64,000 nucleotides of DNA, taken from NCBI RefSeq assembly GCF_014109805.1, contig NZ_CP059400.1, positions 1,458,001 through 1,522,000 on the forward strand, written 5' to 3'. The DNA comes from Legionella sp. PC1000 (GTDB lineage Bacteria > Pseudomonadota > Gammaproteobacteria > Legionellales > Legionellaceae). This document shows positions 1 through 8,859 of the stretch, piece by piece (the stretch's first letter is position 1; each line of letters opens with the position of its first letter). The notes below the pieces were generated by a model that did not search any database, was not told the origin of the DNA, and saw nothing but the letters and a program-made list of their open reading frames with translations. The translations under genes were made by a program, and so were the position numbers.

Positions 1-777
1 ATCAATACCAAAACAGGCAATCCGAGGCTGACTGTCTTGCCAAATGGTTGCAAATTGATTTTTCAAGGTCTTTATTACGAGCTGGCAGATAGAAATAATA
101 TTTGATTTATAGGGTTGGAAGATTGCCATCTCATCACTTAATCGTTGAATGACATTGAATCGTTCATCACTGAGATGTTCATTAGTAAGATGCGCTTCCA
201 GCTGGCTGAAATTATCTTCTTGATAAGGTTTTAGGGCAATATTTAAATAGCCGCTGGGAAAGAGTGCTGATCCTGCATGGGTAGATACAACTAATAATTG
301 TCGAATGGAAAATTTATGACCGGATACGGGCCCTTGAATGAGTAACGGTTTAACGATATAACGCTGCAGAACTTGGGGGCCTCCCATACGCTGATGTGAG
401 AGAAAATGTGCCTCAACATCATTTAAATCATGAAATATATGAATATGTTGACCGTTATTTAACATGGAGGGTTTTAATATCCAAGGGCTATTGGCAGATT
501 GTGAACTATCAATTTTAGCTAATACAGAAGGCCAAATCTGATCATCAATATAAAGGGTCTCAGGCATCAAATATTCGAGTTGATTTGCTTGTAGAAAAGC
601 TGCCAGCAGATGTTTGTACTCCAAGGTTTCGCTAACCATAGATGGAAACTGAAGCCAGGATTCATTGACGGACGCCAGCGCTGAAAATCTGCTTGGCTTC
701 CATCCACCAGCTTTCAAAAACCGTGCTAGATTAGCATGCGTTGGTGACGTTTCTGTTACTAAATGAAATTTTCTCAT
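1..777 (-). CDS. Tubulin-tyrosine-ligase (TTL)-like protein, C-terminal part outside window
   Basis: Reading the minus strand from the ATG at 777 gives 259 uninterrupted residues that run off the window edge. The protein has the ATP-grasp signature of the TTL family. It shows LMPETLYIDD (about residues 70-79), WILKPSMLNNGQHI (99-112), QRYIVKPLLI (138-147) followed by KFSIRQLLVV (155-164), and HLTNEHL (196-202). TTL-family enzymes ligate amino acids to protein tails, classically Tyr or Glu on tubulin. They are typical of eukaryotes but also occur scattered in bacteria. No signal peptide is visible, so it is either cytosolic or, by inference, a host-directed effector. The Mg-binding C-terminal residues lie outside the window, so activity cannot be judged. 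The family call is firm; the substrate is unknown. Confidence 0.8.
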   Translation of the reverse strand, partial: MRKFHLVTETSPTHANLARFLKAGGWKPSRFSALASVNESWLQFPSMVSETLEYKHLLAAFLQANQLEYLMPETLYIDDQIWPSVLAKIDSSQSANSPWILKPSMLNNGQHIHIFHDLNDVEAHFLSHQRMGGPQVLQRYIVKPLLIQGPVSGHKFSIRQLLVVSTHAGSALFPSGYLNIALKPYQEDNFSQLEAHLTNEHLSDERFNVIQRLSDEMAIFQPYKSNIISICQLVIKTLKNQFATIWQDSQPRIACFGID

Positions 778-1068
778 AATTTTTCGTCAATTCTGACATT
801 TCATAACAAGTATAGTCTTGATTCAATGAAGTTTTGCTGCAAGGTTTAGGGAAACTGTATCGTTTAAGAAACAAGGATCATTTTTAAAAGAGTTATTTTA
901 TTCCAATTTGTTATACGGCATATATATTCTATTTGAACCCTATCTGCGATTTTTTTAGTCTTTTCTGGTGCATTTCGCTCTAATATTGTGAAATAAAATA
1001 TTAAATTAGTTCTATATAGGAAAAGTTTATCATAAAGTTTCCAGCAGATTCTTTGAAGAAAAGAAAAA

Positions 1069-2232
1069 TCATAACTTCGAATTTAATACGTAAATTCGAT
1101 CCATAGCGCTTTCTTCGATAAAATGAGGCGTCATTCGAATTAGGTAATCCCTTATTGCTTGCAATATTTTTGATTGTATATGACACATTTTCCCTATCTC
1201 CCATGATTTAGTTACTATATATCGTACTTTTTTAATGCGAGTTGCATTATATGCAGATAAAGCATGTTCATTTAAACCATGTTTTTTTAGAGATAATGTT
1301 AAAGTCAGTGCATCTTCTATAGCTTGTGCGGCTCCTTGTCCTAAATTAGGTGTCATCGCATGAGCAGCATCTCCAAGTAAACAAATTCTATTATAATTCC
1401 ACTGTTTTATTCGTTTTAATTCAGATATATCGGTTTGAATAATTTGCTCAGGCTGCATGTTTTGGAACAATTCAACCTCGGAAGTCAAATACTTCTCAGC
1501 AAAAGTTAATAACATCTGATATCTCTCATCATTAGGTATAAAACACGATTGTTTTGCATCAAAAGTGAGATACCAATACATTTCTTTCTCACTAATCAAT
1601 GAATATCCCAATCGATGGCCAGGTGCCCAAATCTCATACGCCTCATGCCTCCCCTTAGTAATTCCAGATAAATTAATTACTCCTCTAAAACTACTTGTTC
1701 CTGAATACCTTATCGGAGTGTTTCCGAACACTAAATTTCTTATGGTTGAGTGGATTCCATCAGCACCAATAAGAATCTTTGCAGTAATCTTTTCTCCGTT
1801 TTCAAGAATGACGGACACATTGGAATCGTGGTGTTTTAGGTTTTTAATATGTGAATTAAATTGTATTGACTGAAAGCCTGTTTTCTCGACTAAGAAATTT
1901 AATAATCGAGCACGATGCAGGGCCAGTAGTGTAAATTTATATTTATCTAAATAATTATTTAAATTTGTTTCTCTGAGTTTACCCGAAAAAGCAGAAATTA
2001 AATTAATCTGATTAATGCAATAACCTAGAGGAAAAAGATCCTTGAGTATTTCTATTTGCTCATAAACTTGTAATGCATTCGGAGGGAGCCAGATACCTGC
2101 TCCTATAGCACCAGGCTCCGAATTACGTTCCAAAACTGTTGTTAAAAAGCCAGCTTGCTTGCAGGCTATTGCACAAGTTAATCCCCCCATTCCAGCTCCA
2201 ATAATCAAAATGTCTACATTTTTTGAAGGCAT
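1069..2232 (-). CDS. FAD-dependent monooxygenase (PHBH/UbiH class)
   Basis: This 387-residue protein has the three FAD signatures of class A flavoprotein monooxygenases. They are GAGMGG near residues 12-17 with the acceptor Glu at the end of strand 2 (VLER), DGIHSTIRN (the DG motif, mid-protein), and GDAAHAMTPNLGQGAAQAIEDA-type GD motif near residue 290 (quoted in part: GDAAHAMTPNLGQG). Such enzymes hydroxylate aromatic or quinone-like substrates using NAD(P)H and O2. Length and motif order are normal for the family. The ATG at 2232 has AGGATA upstream. No pathway genes are adjacent, so the substrate cannot be assigned; salicylate-like and polyketide-tailoring enzymes share this architecture. 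Confidence 0.85.
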   Translation of the reverse strand: MPSKNVDILIIGAGMGGLTCAIACKQAGFLTTVLERNSEPGAIGAGIWLPPNALQVYEQIEILKDLFPLGYCINQINLISAFSGKLRETNLNNYLDKYKFTLLALHRARLLNFLVEKTGFQSIQFNSHIKNLKHHDSNVSVILENGEKITAKILIGADGIHSTIRNLVFGNTPIRYSGTSSFRGVINLSGITKGRHEAYEIWAPGHRLGYSLISEKEMYWYLTFDAKQSCFIPNDERYQMLLTFAEKYLTSEVELFQNMQPEQIIQTDISELKRIKQWNYNRICLLGDAAHAMTPNLGQGAAQAIEDALTLTLSLKKHGLNEHALSAYNATRIKKVRYIVTKSWEIGKMCHIQSKILQAIRDYLIRMTPHFIEESAMDRIYVLNSKL

Positions 2233-2373
2233 AAAAAATATCCTGGCGTTTTAAGTTCTCACATTAAGGCTTTAGTCTCTAAATAACAGCATTTCTGATC
2301 CAAGGCAAGAATGGTTATTTCATGAACAATTATCGCCTATACTTAACATAGTGTAACCAGCAAAGAGGTAAAA

Positions 2374-3741
2374 ATGCTTGGGCGCAATGATTCAAATGGT
2401 GTCACTGTTACGAGGCAAGTGAAGAAATTGATTCCAGATGCCTCATATAAGAGTTCAGATTTTTTTGACAAATGTGAGGAAGAACCAAATTTCAAAGTAG
2501 AACAAGAACAGATCACGATTCAAGCATCGGAGACTCCACCTCCAACGGTCAAGGTGGAGGATTTAAATATTCCAGAAACTTTATTAAATGATTTGTCTGC
2601 TGATGAGATAGTAACTATTTCGAATCAACTCATAAGTTTCGCTTACGATCCCTTGAAAGTCGCACATCATCTTAAAGATTTAGACGATGAGTTGGGGAAA
2701 TCAATGCAAGAACGTCAAATTTTACCCTCACAAGAACACATTCTTCCTGATTCTTTGATTGCAGGAAGAGGAAACTACATACCAGGTCCTCCGCCATCTA
2801 CCTATAAACCTTTAAAAAAGGGAGGGATTCTGGATACGTTATTATTAAAACGCGAGAATTTGCGTGATGTAAATAAAAATGGTTTTATTGTTAAATTTAT
2901 TGGTTTTGTCAGTAGTATGATCGCTGACCGGGTAGTCTCAAGTGGTCAACTTTTTAATGAAAACAAGCAAGTTAATCGTGTTCTTTTACATGGATCTTAT
3001 TCACATCGATTACTGCTGGAAGCATTTGCACAGGCTATAGAAAAAGGTGAGATTGATTTAAAGCTTAAATCAGGAAAAAAACTTGACTTTGTTCAATTAT
3101 TAAGTGTTTTGGTTTCTGTAAAAACAAAAAACTTCCAAAGTCTCTGGGAAATGGCGGTAGATTCTATAGAGGATTCTGAACGCTCTTCCAATGATCCATT
3201 GGATTCAAAGCAATTTAGTTTTAGTTGTCGATCTCCTTTTGTTTTAAATTCTCTATTGCTGTGCTTTGGTAAGGAGCTTGAATTACCTAATCTTCAAACG
3301 TATTTACTGGACAGTCATTATAAAGCGGCATATGAAATGGTTTTACGTTCCAAGGAAAAAATGGCAAAAAGGGAAAGATTGGATAATTATTCACAACTTG
3401 ATATTCCGAATGAAAGAATATATGAACGTTGTATGGAATATTTTTCTACAATGACTGAAAGTTATGGAGAAGTAGGAGGAATCACCCCTTTTACCATAGA
3501 TGAATTAGATATGCTGTCCGATAGTCGTTATATGTCATCATTCTGGGGACCCAGCGTGCGGATGAAAATATCATCATCACAACAACAAACCGGGAATTAC
3601 ACCAGCTGGGCGAGTTTTTTTCAGAGTAAAAGCCCGATAGAGGAACATGTTTCAAGTAAATCTAAAAAACACGAAAGTCCTAAATCAGAGAAAGAGGATG
3701 ATGACGAACAATTCAAAAAGAGAAAAATAAATCCACAATAA
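2374..3741 (+). CDS. Hypothetical protein, effector-like
   Basis: I do not recognise this 455-residue protein. It starts at ATG behind AAAGAGGT and has no signal peptide or membrane segment. Residues 1-110 are acidic and Pro/Thr-rich, as in a disordered region. Residues about 140-400 look globular and mainly helical, opening with RGNYIPGPPPSTYKPL. The last 40 residues are charged and end in clusters of Lys and acidic residues (SKKHESPKSEKEDDDEQ then KKRK), resembling a bipartite nuclear localisation signal. A soluble orphan with a hydrophilic C-terminal tail in a Legionella-like genome suggests a Dot/Icm substrate, but that is inference only. Confidence 0.7.
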   Translation: MLGRNDSNGVTVTRQVKKLIPDASYKSSDFFDKCEEEPNFKVEQEQITIQASETPPPTVKVEDLNIPETLLNDLSADEIVTISNQLISFAYDPLKVAHHLKDLDDELGKSMQERQILPSQEHILPDSLIAGRGNYIPGPPPSTYKPLKKGGILDTLLLKRENLRDVNKNGFIVKFIGFVSSMIADRVVSSGQLFNENKQVNRVLLHGSYSHRLLLEAFAQAIEKGEIDLKLKSGKKLDFVQLLSVLVSVKTKNFQSLWEMAVDSIEDSERSSNDPLDSKQFSFSCRSPFVLNSLLLCFGKELELPNLQTYLLDSHYKAAYEMVLRSKEKMAKRERLDNYSQLDIPNERIYERCMEYFSTMTESYGEVGGITPFTIDELDMLSDSRYMSSFWGPSVRMKISSSQQQTGNYTSWASFFQSKSPIEEHVSSKSKKHESPKSEKEDDDEQFKKRKINPQ

Positions 3742-3986
3742 AAGCCGACTTTCATGATAACTATGCAATATCCCATGAATACCTCTCAGGCATAAAGCCT
3801 GGAACGATACATTCTACTGCTCTGAATTTTAAATTCGCGAGTAAATACATTTTTTATCTACACACGAGCAAAAATTAAAAGCTTATTGGCGGTTAGTCTG
3901 AGGCTGGAGAAAAGGAGCTCACTCACCGATTAATGAGAAATATATGTGCTAATATTAGAGCGAATGCACTCTAAAGGGAGTTATAA

Positions 3987-4343
3987 ATGACTAATATGGA
4001 ATTAAAGAGTTTAAGTACTCCTGATGAACTTCGTCAATTACCCAAAACAAAAATTGAAGTTGTAAATTTTGAAGAAGTTACCGTCATGCGGGTAACTTTT
4101 CAGCCAGGATGGAAATGGTCTGAATGTATCAAACCAACTGTTGGAACGAAAAGCTGCGAAGCTCCCCATATTAATTACATCATCTCTGGACGAATCGTTG
4201 TAGCAATGGATAATGGCACCCAAAAAGAAATGGGTCCTGGCGATGTGGCCGTTATTCCGCCTGGGCATGATGCATGGGTAATTGGGCATGAGCCATGTGT
4301 TGCGATTGACTTCAGTGCGGGAAAAATGTACGGAAAATCTTAA
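3987..4343 (+). CDS. Small cupin-domain protein
   Basis: This 118-residue single-domain protein has a cupin barrel. It shows PHINYIISGRIVVAMDNG (about residues 60-77), which fits the first cupin motif, and GPGDVAVIPPGHDAWVIG (83-100), which fits the second. The first motif has one His, and the second keeps a His after PPG, so metal binding is plausible but the ligand set is not canonical. The ATG follows AAAGGGAGT. The gene is 59 bp upstream of an AhpD-like gene on the same strand, suggesting a two-gene operon in redox or aromatic metabolism. The substrate is unknown. Confidence 0.8.
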   Translation: MTNMELKSLSTPDELRQLPKTKIEVVNFEEVTVMRVTFQPGWKWSECIKPTVGTKSCEAPHINYIISGRIVVAMDNGTQKEMGPGDVAVIPPGHDAWVIGHEPCVAIDFSAGKMYGKS

Positions 4344-4402
4344 AATTCAGCAATCGAACCCAAGCTAAAAGGATTGAGTTTTTTATTGCAAGGAGTATCA
4401 AA

Positions 4403-4837
4403 ATGAATACACGAATTGATTTTAATAAATTTCCTGGTGCGATTCAGGCGATATTGGGTCTCGAAAAGTATGTGAATAGCAGTGACTTAGAAAAACCTCT
4501 TCTTGAACTGGTTAAATTGCGTGCTTCACAAATTAATGGATGTGCTTATTGTGTCGACATGCATACCACTGATGCAAAAAAAGAAGGGGAATCAGATCGT
4601 CGCCTCCATGCTGTAGTTGTATGGAGAGAAACTCCTTTTTTTACTCCTCGTGAACGAGCAGCATTGGCTTGGACTGAAGCCGTGACTTTATTATCAGAGA
4701 CACATGCTCCTGATGATATTTATAATGAAGTCCTAACATGCTTCAGTGAAAAGGAACTCATTGATCTTACTATGGCAATTATCACCATTAATAGTTGGAA
4801 CCGTATGGCGGTCAGCTTTCGCAAATCTCCAAGCTAA
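4403..4837 (+). CDS. AhpD-like / carboxymuconolactone decarboxylase family protein
   Basis: This 144-residue protein carries the AhpD core. It has KLRASQINGCAYCVDMHTTD around residues 36-55, with the redox CxxC (CAYC) followed by a conserved His three residues on. Members act as peroxidase-type disulfide reductases or as thiol-based antioxidant proteins. The downstream helices (TPRERAALAWTEAVTLLS) are also typical. AAGGAG lies 10 nt before the ATG. It probably shares a transcript with the cupin gene upstream. In many genomes this pairing is found with small peroxidase or detoxification modules; here the role is inferred. Confidence 0.85.
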   Translation: MNTRIDFNKFPGAIQAILGLEKYVNSSDLEKPLLELVKLRASQINGCAYCVDMHTTDAKKEGESDRRLHAVVVWRETPFFTPRERAALAWTEAVTLLSETHAPDDIYNEVLTCFSEKELIDLTMAIITINSWNRMAVSFRKSPS

Positions 4838-5028
4838 AAAATTGCAAAAGGTAAAGCCTGGGCCAATATGACACATTCATGCTCCCTTTATCGACGACCT
4901 CCCGTGCTGAAAATGGAGCAACTTATACTATTTATCTACTTGTATTGAAATATACTTTGGTAGATTAAGAAAAATAATTGAAAAGAAAACTATACTAACC
5001 AAATGGATTCATATGAAAAACTTCTGTA

Positions 5029-5691
5029 ATGACTACTGGCAAATTAATCATCCTGAATGGATCATCAAGTTGTGGTAAAACAAGTACCTGTCGCGTATTG
5101 CAAGATATGCTTGAGGAGCAATTTATTTTATTAGGCTTAGATGTCTATTCTCAATCCACACCACCAAAACAAAATAACATGATGACAATTGAGCCTAATT
5201 ACTTTTCTGCGAAAAAATACATGAAAGAAGGTCTAGAATATTATGAGATAGCAACCGGGCCATTATTAGATAGGGTGATCGTTACTTCTTATCGCTCAAT
5301 TGCGGTCTATCTGGAGGCTGGAATTAATGTGGTGTCAGATCAATTATTTTGGACCCCGCAATGGTTTCGCGCTGCATTAGAGGCATTTATCCCCTATCAT
5401 GTCTTTTTCGTGGGCGTTTTTGTTTCAGATGCTGAAGGCGAGCGTCGTGAATTGCAACGTAGCCAGGGTGCTGGATCTCATGATATTGTGGGTAATGGCC
5501 GGCCTGGTGGATGGAATCGTACAAGTGCCATGGTGACTCACAAGGATATGCTTTATGATTTCTCAATAGATAACACTGCTCTGTCTATTCAGGATACGGC
5601 ACAACAGATCAAATCTGCATATGAATCAACTCCTAATCCTATGGCTTGGAAAACGCTTTTTCAAATGTTTATATCGGATAAAAGTAGCTAG
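5029..5691 (+). CDS. Chloramphenicol phosphotransferase-like P-loop kinase
   Basis: The 220-residue protein begins with KLIILNGSSSCGKTSTCR, a Walker A loop at residues 11-18 of the type found in chloramphenicol 3-O-phosphotransferase. An Asp at position 38 (GLDVYSQ) matches the place of the catalytic Asp in that enzyme. Later segments (GINVVSDQLFW and HVFFVGVFVSD) also fit the family. It could phosphorylate an antibiotic or another small hydroxylated metabolite; the family contains many enzymes with no known substrate. The start is uncertain because no clear ribosome binding site precedes the ATG. It stands alone on its strand. Confidence 0.75.
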   Translation: MTTGKLIILNGSSSCGKTSTCRVLQDMLEEQFILLGLDVYSQSTPPKQNNMMTIEPNYFSAKKYMKEGLEYYEIATGPLLDRVIVTSYRSIAVYLEAGINVVSDQLFWTPQWFRAALEAFIPYHVFFVGVFVSDAEGERRELQRSQGAGSHDIVGNGRPGGWNRTSAMVTHKDMLYDFSIDNTALSIQDTAQQIKSAYESTPNPMAWKTLFQMFISDKSS

Positions 5692-5718
5692 AAACATGGC
5701 CGAAAATAACTTCTTTGT

Positions 5719-6027
5719 TCAATTGTTACGATTCTTATTCTTAAGGTAATTAAATAAAAAAATCACAAAGAAATAAATAAATAGTGGTTTAATAAAAAAA
5801 TTAAATATGACGATTAATTGTAAAAACAAACTGGTTGAACTCCATAATATTTGCACCAGTTTTAAAGTATCCAGCGGTTGATAGGGCTTAATATATAAAA
5901 ACAGCGTTACATGCTTAATAATAAAAAAGCCAAGTATGGTGCAAAAAGAAGCAATGACATGCCTTACCGAATATAGAGCATCAAATCCTGAGGTTTTTTC
6001 ACTGTTTCTTCCTTTATTCAAAATCAT
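5719..6027 (-). CDS. Small membrane protein, unknown function
   Basis: This 102-residue product has about three hydrophobic segments (roughly residues 24-48, 62-78 and 80-95) and a basic Asn-rich end. The start is well supported, with AAGGAG six nt before the ATG. It heads away from the ExoD-like gene region but lies on the same strand, downstream of it. No family is recognised. It is probably an inner-membrane protein. Confidence 0.6.
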   Translation of the reverse strand: MILNKGRNSEKTSGFDALYSVRHVIASFCTILGFFIIKHVTLFLYIKPYQPLDTLKLVQILWSSTSLFLQLIVIFNFFIKPLFIYFFVIFLFNYLKNKNRNN

Positions 6028-6130
6028 TTATCTCCTTTATTCTGAGGTAAGATGTAAATATTTTGGGGCAATTTCATAAGGTAGATGCAGCACGTTCCAC
6101 AGGTACTTAATCACCAAAGACTGACCTCTT

Positions 6131-6730
6131 TTAAATCAAAAACTTATAGAGTTTATAACCTAGAAGAATCGCAGAATTTAATATAAAAAATAAAATAAGC
6201 GTATAAATAATTATAAAAAAAAGGGCGCTTATTAAAAGAAATCCATCTCTTTCAATTAATCCTGTGGCAATTGCAATAATGGCAAAAGAAAAAACAAGGT
6301 GTACATAAGGAATGGGAAGTATTAAAAAAATGCTTAAAAGGAAGAGAAAAGCAATAAAAAAATATTTTATTGGATTTGAGCTTAGAAATATCCACCTTCT
6401 TTTAATGTATTTTTCAAGGAACTGCACATAAGGAATTACTTTTATTATTCCTTCATTAATATCATCGGGTATTTTTTTATTTTTAAGTTTTTGAGGAAGC
6501 CATAATTTATTGTGTCGAACCAGAAGTTGAAGCGTTATTAAAGCTATAGAAATGCCAAATATTAAAGAAAAACCTGGAATAAATGCTAAAGGAGTTGCAG
6601 GAGGAATCGCTAATAAAATGATCAAAAAGAAATGATCTTTTTCTTGAAATTTATTTAATGTTTTGCCAAGAGTATGGTCTTTTTCTTTTTCCTCTTTAGT
6701 TAATTTTTTCAATCGATTGGATATTTTCAT
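6131..6730 (-). CDS. ExoD-family membrane protein
   Basis: The 199-residue protein resembles ExoD (exopolysaccharide synthesis) proteins. A cytosolic N-terminus is followed by a hydrophobic segment ending in PLAFIPGFSLIFGISIALIT, then the family hallmark LWLPQKLKNKKI near residues 77-88, then three or four C-terminal membrane segments. ExoD homologues influence exopolysaccharide production and alkali tolerance in rhizobia; their biochemical role is unknown. It sits in a minus-strand group with the 204-residue and 25-residue membrane proteins, which suggests an envelope-stress or surface role (inference). Confidence 0.75.
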   Translation of the reverse strand: MKISNRLKKLTKEEKEKDHTLGKTLNKFQEKDHFFLIILLAIPPATPLAFIPGFSLIFGISIALITLQLLVRHNKLWLPQKLKNKKIPDDINEGIIKVIPYVQFLEKYIKRRWIFLSSNPIKYFFIAFLFLLSIFLILPIPYVHLVFSFAIIAIATGLIERDGFLLISALFFIIIYTLILFFILNSAILLGYKLYKFLI

Positions 6731-6820
6731 TTCAGGCTCAACTCATGCTTTTTACTATCAAATAACTGTCTAATCCAATTTTCTTAGATTACGGCAGTTA
6801 TTTGATAATTTGCAATGGGT

Positions 6821-7435
6821 TTATAAGGGGGGAGCAACCTGTTCCCTCTCTTCTTTTTTACAACACATTCCATAGCAAGCACTAATACAGCTCGATAAAG
6901 CACCAAGAAAGAATAAAATAAAAAGAATCCAACCGCTCCAAGCTAAATGTTTCGGGTTGGCATTCATTATTTTACCTGCAAGGGCATTTTGTTGAGGGGT
7001 TAGTGATACATTGACATCTGCTGCAGACATTTGGGTAGAGGCAAGGGCAGGGGCCAAATTTTCTTCATGAAACGAAACATAATGAGTCATTGGGATGATT
7101 AACAGCGCGCTCAAGATTAAAGCCAAACTCCAAGTAATAAACCCATAAAGTACCCCAGCATGACAATAACAATTATAGAAGCGAGCTAAATAACCCGCAA
7201 CAAATCCTGCAGCGCCCATTGAAACAATCACTCCAATTAATAAACCTAAAACGCCGCCGATAGCTACAGCAGTAGCGCCATTAGAACCTGAGGAATAGGC
7301 GCTTAAACCAATTGCCATGCTAAAAATATTAAGTAAAAAGCCAAGTCCCACCCCAACAAATGCACCAGCAATAATAGCTGGCCAATGAAGATGAGTCATA
7401 GTGGTTTTGTAACATCTTTGATTGTCCGTAATCAT
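6821..7435 (-). CDS. Four-helix integral membrane protein, unknown function
   Basis: This 204-residue protein has membrane segments near residues 19-43, 58-80, 95-115 and 168-190, with Gly/Ala-rich packing in the first two (IIAGAFVGVGLGFLLN, IGGVLGLLIGVIVSMG). The N-terminal pattern HWPAIIAGAFVGVG recurs in small membrane proteins annotated only as hypothetical. A Cys-rich cytosolic tail (CISACYGMCCKKEE) follows the last segment and could bind metal. The ATG follows AAGGATACACCT. It lies 15 nt downstream of a 25-residue membrane peptide, so the two are probably cotranscribed. Confidence 0.7.
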   Translation of the reverse strand: MITDNQRCYKTTMTHLHWPAIIAGAFVGVGLGFLLNIFSMAIGLSAYSSGSNGATAVAIGGVLGLLIGVIVSMGAAGFVAGYLARFYNCYCHAGVLYGFITWSLALILSALLIIPMTHYVSFHEENLAPALASTQMSAADVNVSLTPQQNALAGKIMNANPKHLAWSGWILFILFFLGALSSCISACYGMCCKKEEREQVAPPL

Positions 7436-7450
7436 AGGTGTATCCTTAAT

Positions 7451-7528
7451 TTAAATGTGAGAAACTAACCAAATTAATACTAATATACTGACTGGAACAC
7501 CTAGCAACCATGCAATAATATATCCCAT
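7451..7528 (-). CDS. 25-residue single-pass membrane peptide
   Basis: The minus strand encodes MGYIIAWLLGVPVSILVLIW plus LVSHI and a TAA stop. It is almost entirely hydrophobic with one Pro, so a single membrane helix. A GGAGAG ribosome binding site sits seven nt before the ATG. The stop is 15 nt ahead of the ATG of the 204-residue membrane protein. Good translation signals and tight spacing argue that it is a real small protein. Function is unknown; a regulatory partner of the next gene is one possibility. Confidence 0.6.
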   Translation of the reverse strand: MGYIIAWLLGVPVSILVLIWLVSHI

Positions 7529-7655
7529 TTTACTCTCCAAAAAGTATTCTCAGTTAATTTTTTTATTTTCCTTAAAATTTATAGAATAAAAAATCACTAC
7601 GTGTTTGTCTACCTATTAAAATTCGTTTATGGATTCCTACCAGATCATATCCCTC

Positions 7656-8018
7656 CTAGTGAACTGCATGGCTTTTTTGATGCGAGGTTTTTGCATGTTT
7701 TTTATGAGATAAACCTTTATTTTTAGTTGCTAAGGTATGAGGTTTTTTTGTTTTACTTACTTCCCCAGTAAGTCTTTTTATTGTTCTTTCTGTTTCATTC
7801 GGAAGGTTAAACCAGACAGAAAATAGCTGGCTCATGTAATTCATATAATTAAGGTTATTTCTTAGCAATACGTTCATCTGTTTTTCCATGAGCTCGTAAG
7901 GGGTACGAATTTCACCAAATTCTTGGGGATGAATATAAGCAAAATCGAGAAACATTTTTTTACTTAATTCCATAGTTAGGGGTATGGCGGATGATAAATG
8001 ACTGTTCATATCTTCCAT
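7656..8018 (-). CDS. Phasin-like protein with basic His/Lys tail
   Basis: The first 80 residues of this 120-residue protein are amphipathic helices without Cys, in a pattern (NYMNYMSQLFSVWFN) like phasins that coat polyhydroxybutyrate granules. The last 35 residues are Lys/His/Ser-rich (SHKKHAKTSHQKSHAVH), recalling the DNA-binding tails of PhaF/PhaM-type phasins. The start is firm (AAGGAGAT before ATG). The phasin label is tentative and rests on composition and length. No polyhydroxyalkanoate synthase lies in the window. Confidence 0.55.
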   Translation of the reverse strand: MEDMNSHLSSAIPLTMELSKKMFLDFAYIHPQEFGEIRTPYELMEKQMNVLLRNNLNYMNYMSQLFSVWFNLPNETERTIKRLTGEVSKTKKPHTLATKNKGLSHKKHAKTSHQKSHAVH

Positions 8019-8269
8019 GTCTATCTCCTTATAAAAACTGTTTAATTAATTATCATAGAAGAAAAAAAACTGAAGTCAAAAAATGAAGTAAATCGAGTTA
8101 CAGGGGTATTTCACGTCCACTATTAGAGCAGAACAAGGTTGTTTGTGGACCTTGAGTGTAAAAGATCTAAGGGTAAATCCTAGTGCTTATAATTAGAAAC
8201 ATTGATCTAATAATACTAGATAAATAATGTTTATCAGCTAATTTTAAATAAAGGTCAAGGAGAAAAAAA

Positions 8270-8590
8270 ATGAAAAAGATAATGATAATAATAGGATTAT
8301 GCCTTTTAGGGTCATCTTTCGTATATGCTGAGCAGACGATTCGCATTACCGTAACTACCAATGATCAAAATGCTGCAGGAATAGGATATCTGGTGAATGG
8401 TAAAAAAATAGGCGGACCGGGAAAATCTTATACGGGAAAAGGTCCTAAAAATGGTAAGTATTTGTTTGGCTATAGAATAAAATCTGCTCAGGGAAGGGAT
8501 GTTTCTTGTGGCTCTCATAAATTAACAAGAGATAGCTATGTGATTTTACTCGCAAAAAAAAATAAGTGTCGAAGCATAGTAAGGCGCTGA
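8270..8590 (+). CDS. Small exported protein, unknown function
   Basis: This 106-residue product opens with a clear Sec signal peptide (MKKIMIIIGLCLLGSSFVYA, cleavage after VYA). The mature part is about 86 residues, basic, beta-rich and Gly-rich, with two Cys (VSCGSH and NKCRS) that could form a disulfide. The ATG follows AAGGAGAAAA. No homology is recognised. Periplasmic or secreted location is inferred. The 269-bp gap that follows holds no convincing gene. Confidence 0.65.
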   Translation: MKKIMIIIGLCLLGSSFVYAEQTIRITVTTNDQNAAGIGYLVNGKKIGGPGKSYTGKGPKNGKYLFGYRIKSAQGRDVSCGSHKLTRDSYVILLAKKNKCRSIVRR

Positions 8591-8859
8591 TACACAATAA
8601 CTAAAAAAGTTAATTAGAATTATCCAAATGGTGGCCTTTGGATTTATTTGCCCATATCATATATAAGATAATAAGTTTGTTGCTTGATAGGCACTAAAAA
8701 TCTTTATTACGGTGTTCATAACAATTTCTGTCTATCTGAAATAGCGGTATATTTCACTATTAGTTCAGGAGAGGTGATTTTTATGGGATCAATTTATTGT
8801 TTCTTCTTACACCATTCTATTCTGATGCCGGCTCTTCGTAATAAGGCCAGAGTAGGTTT

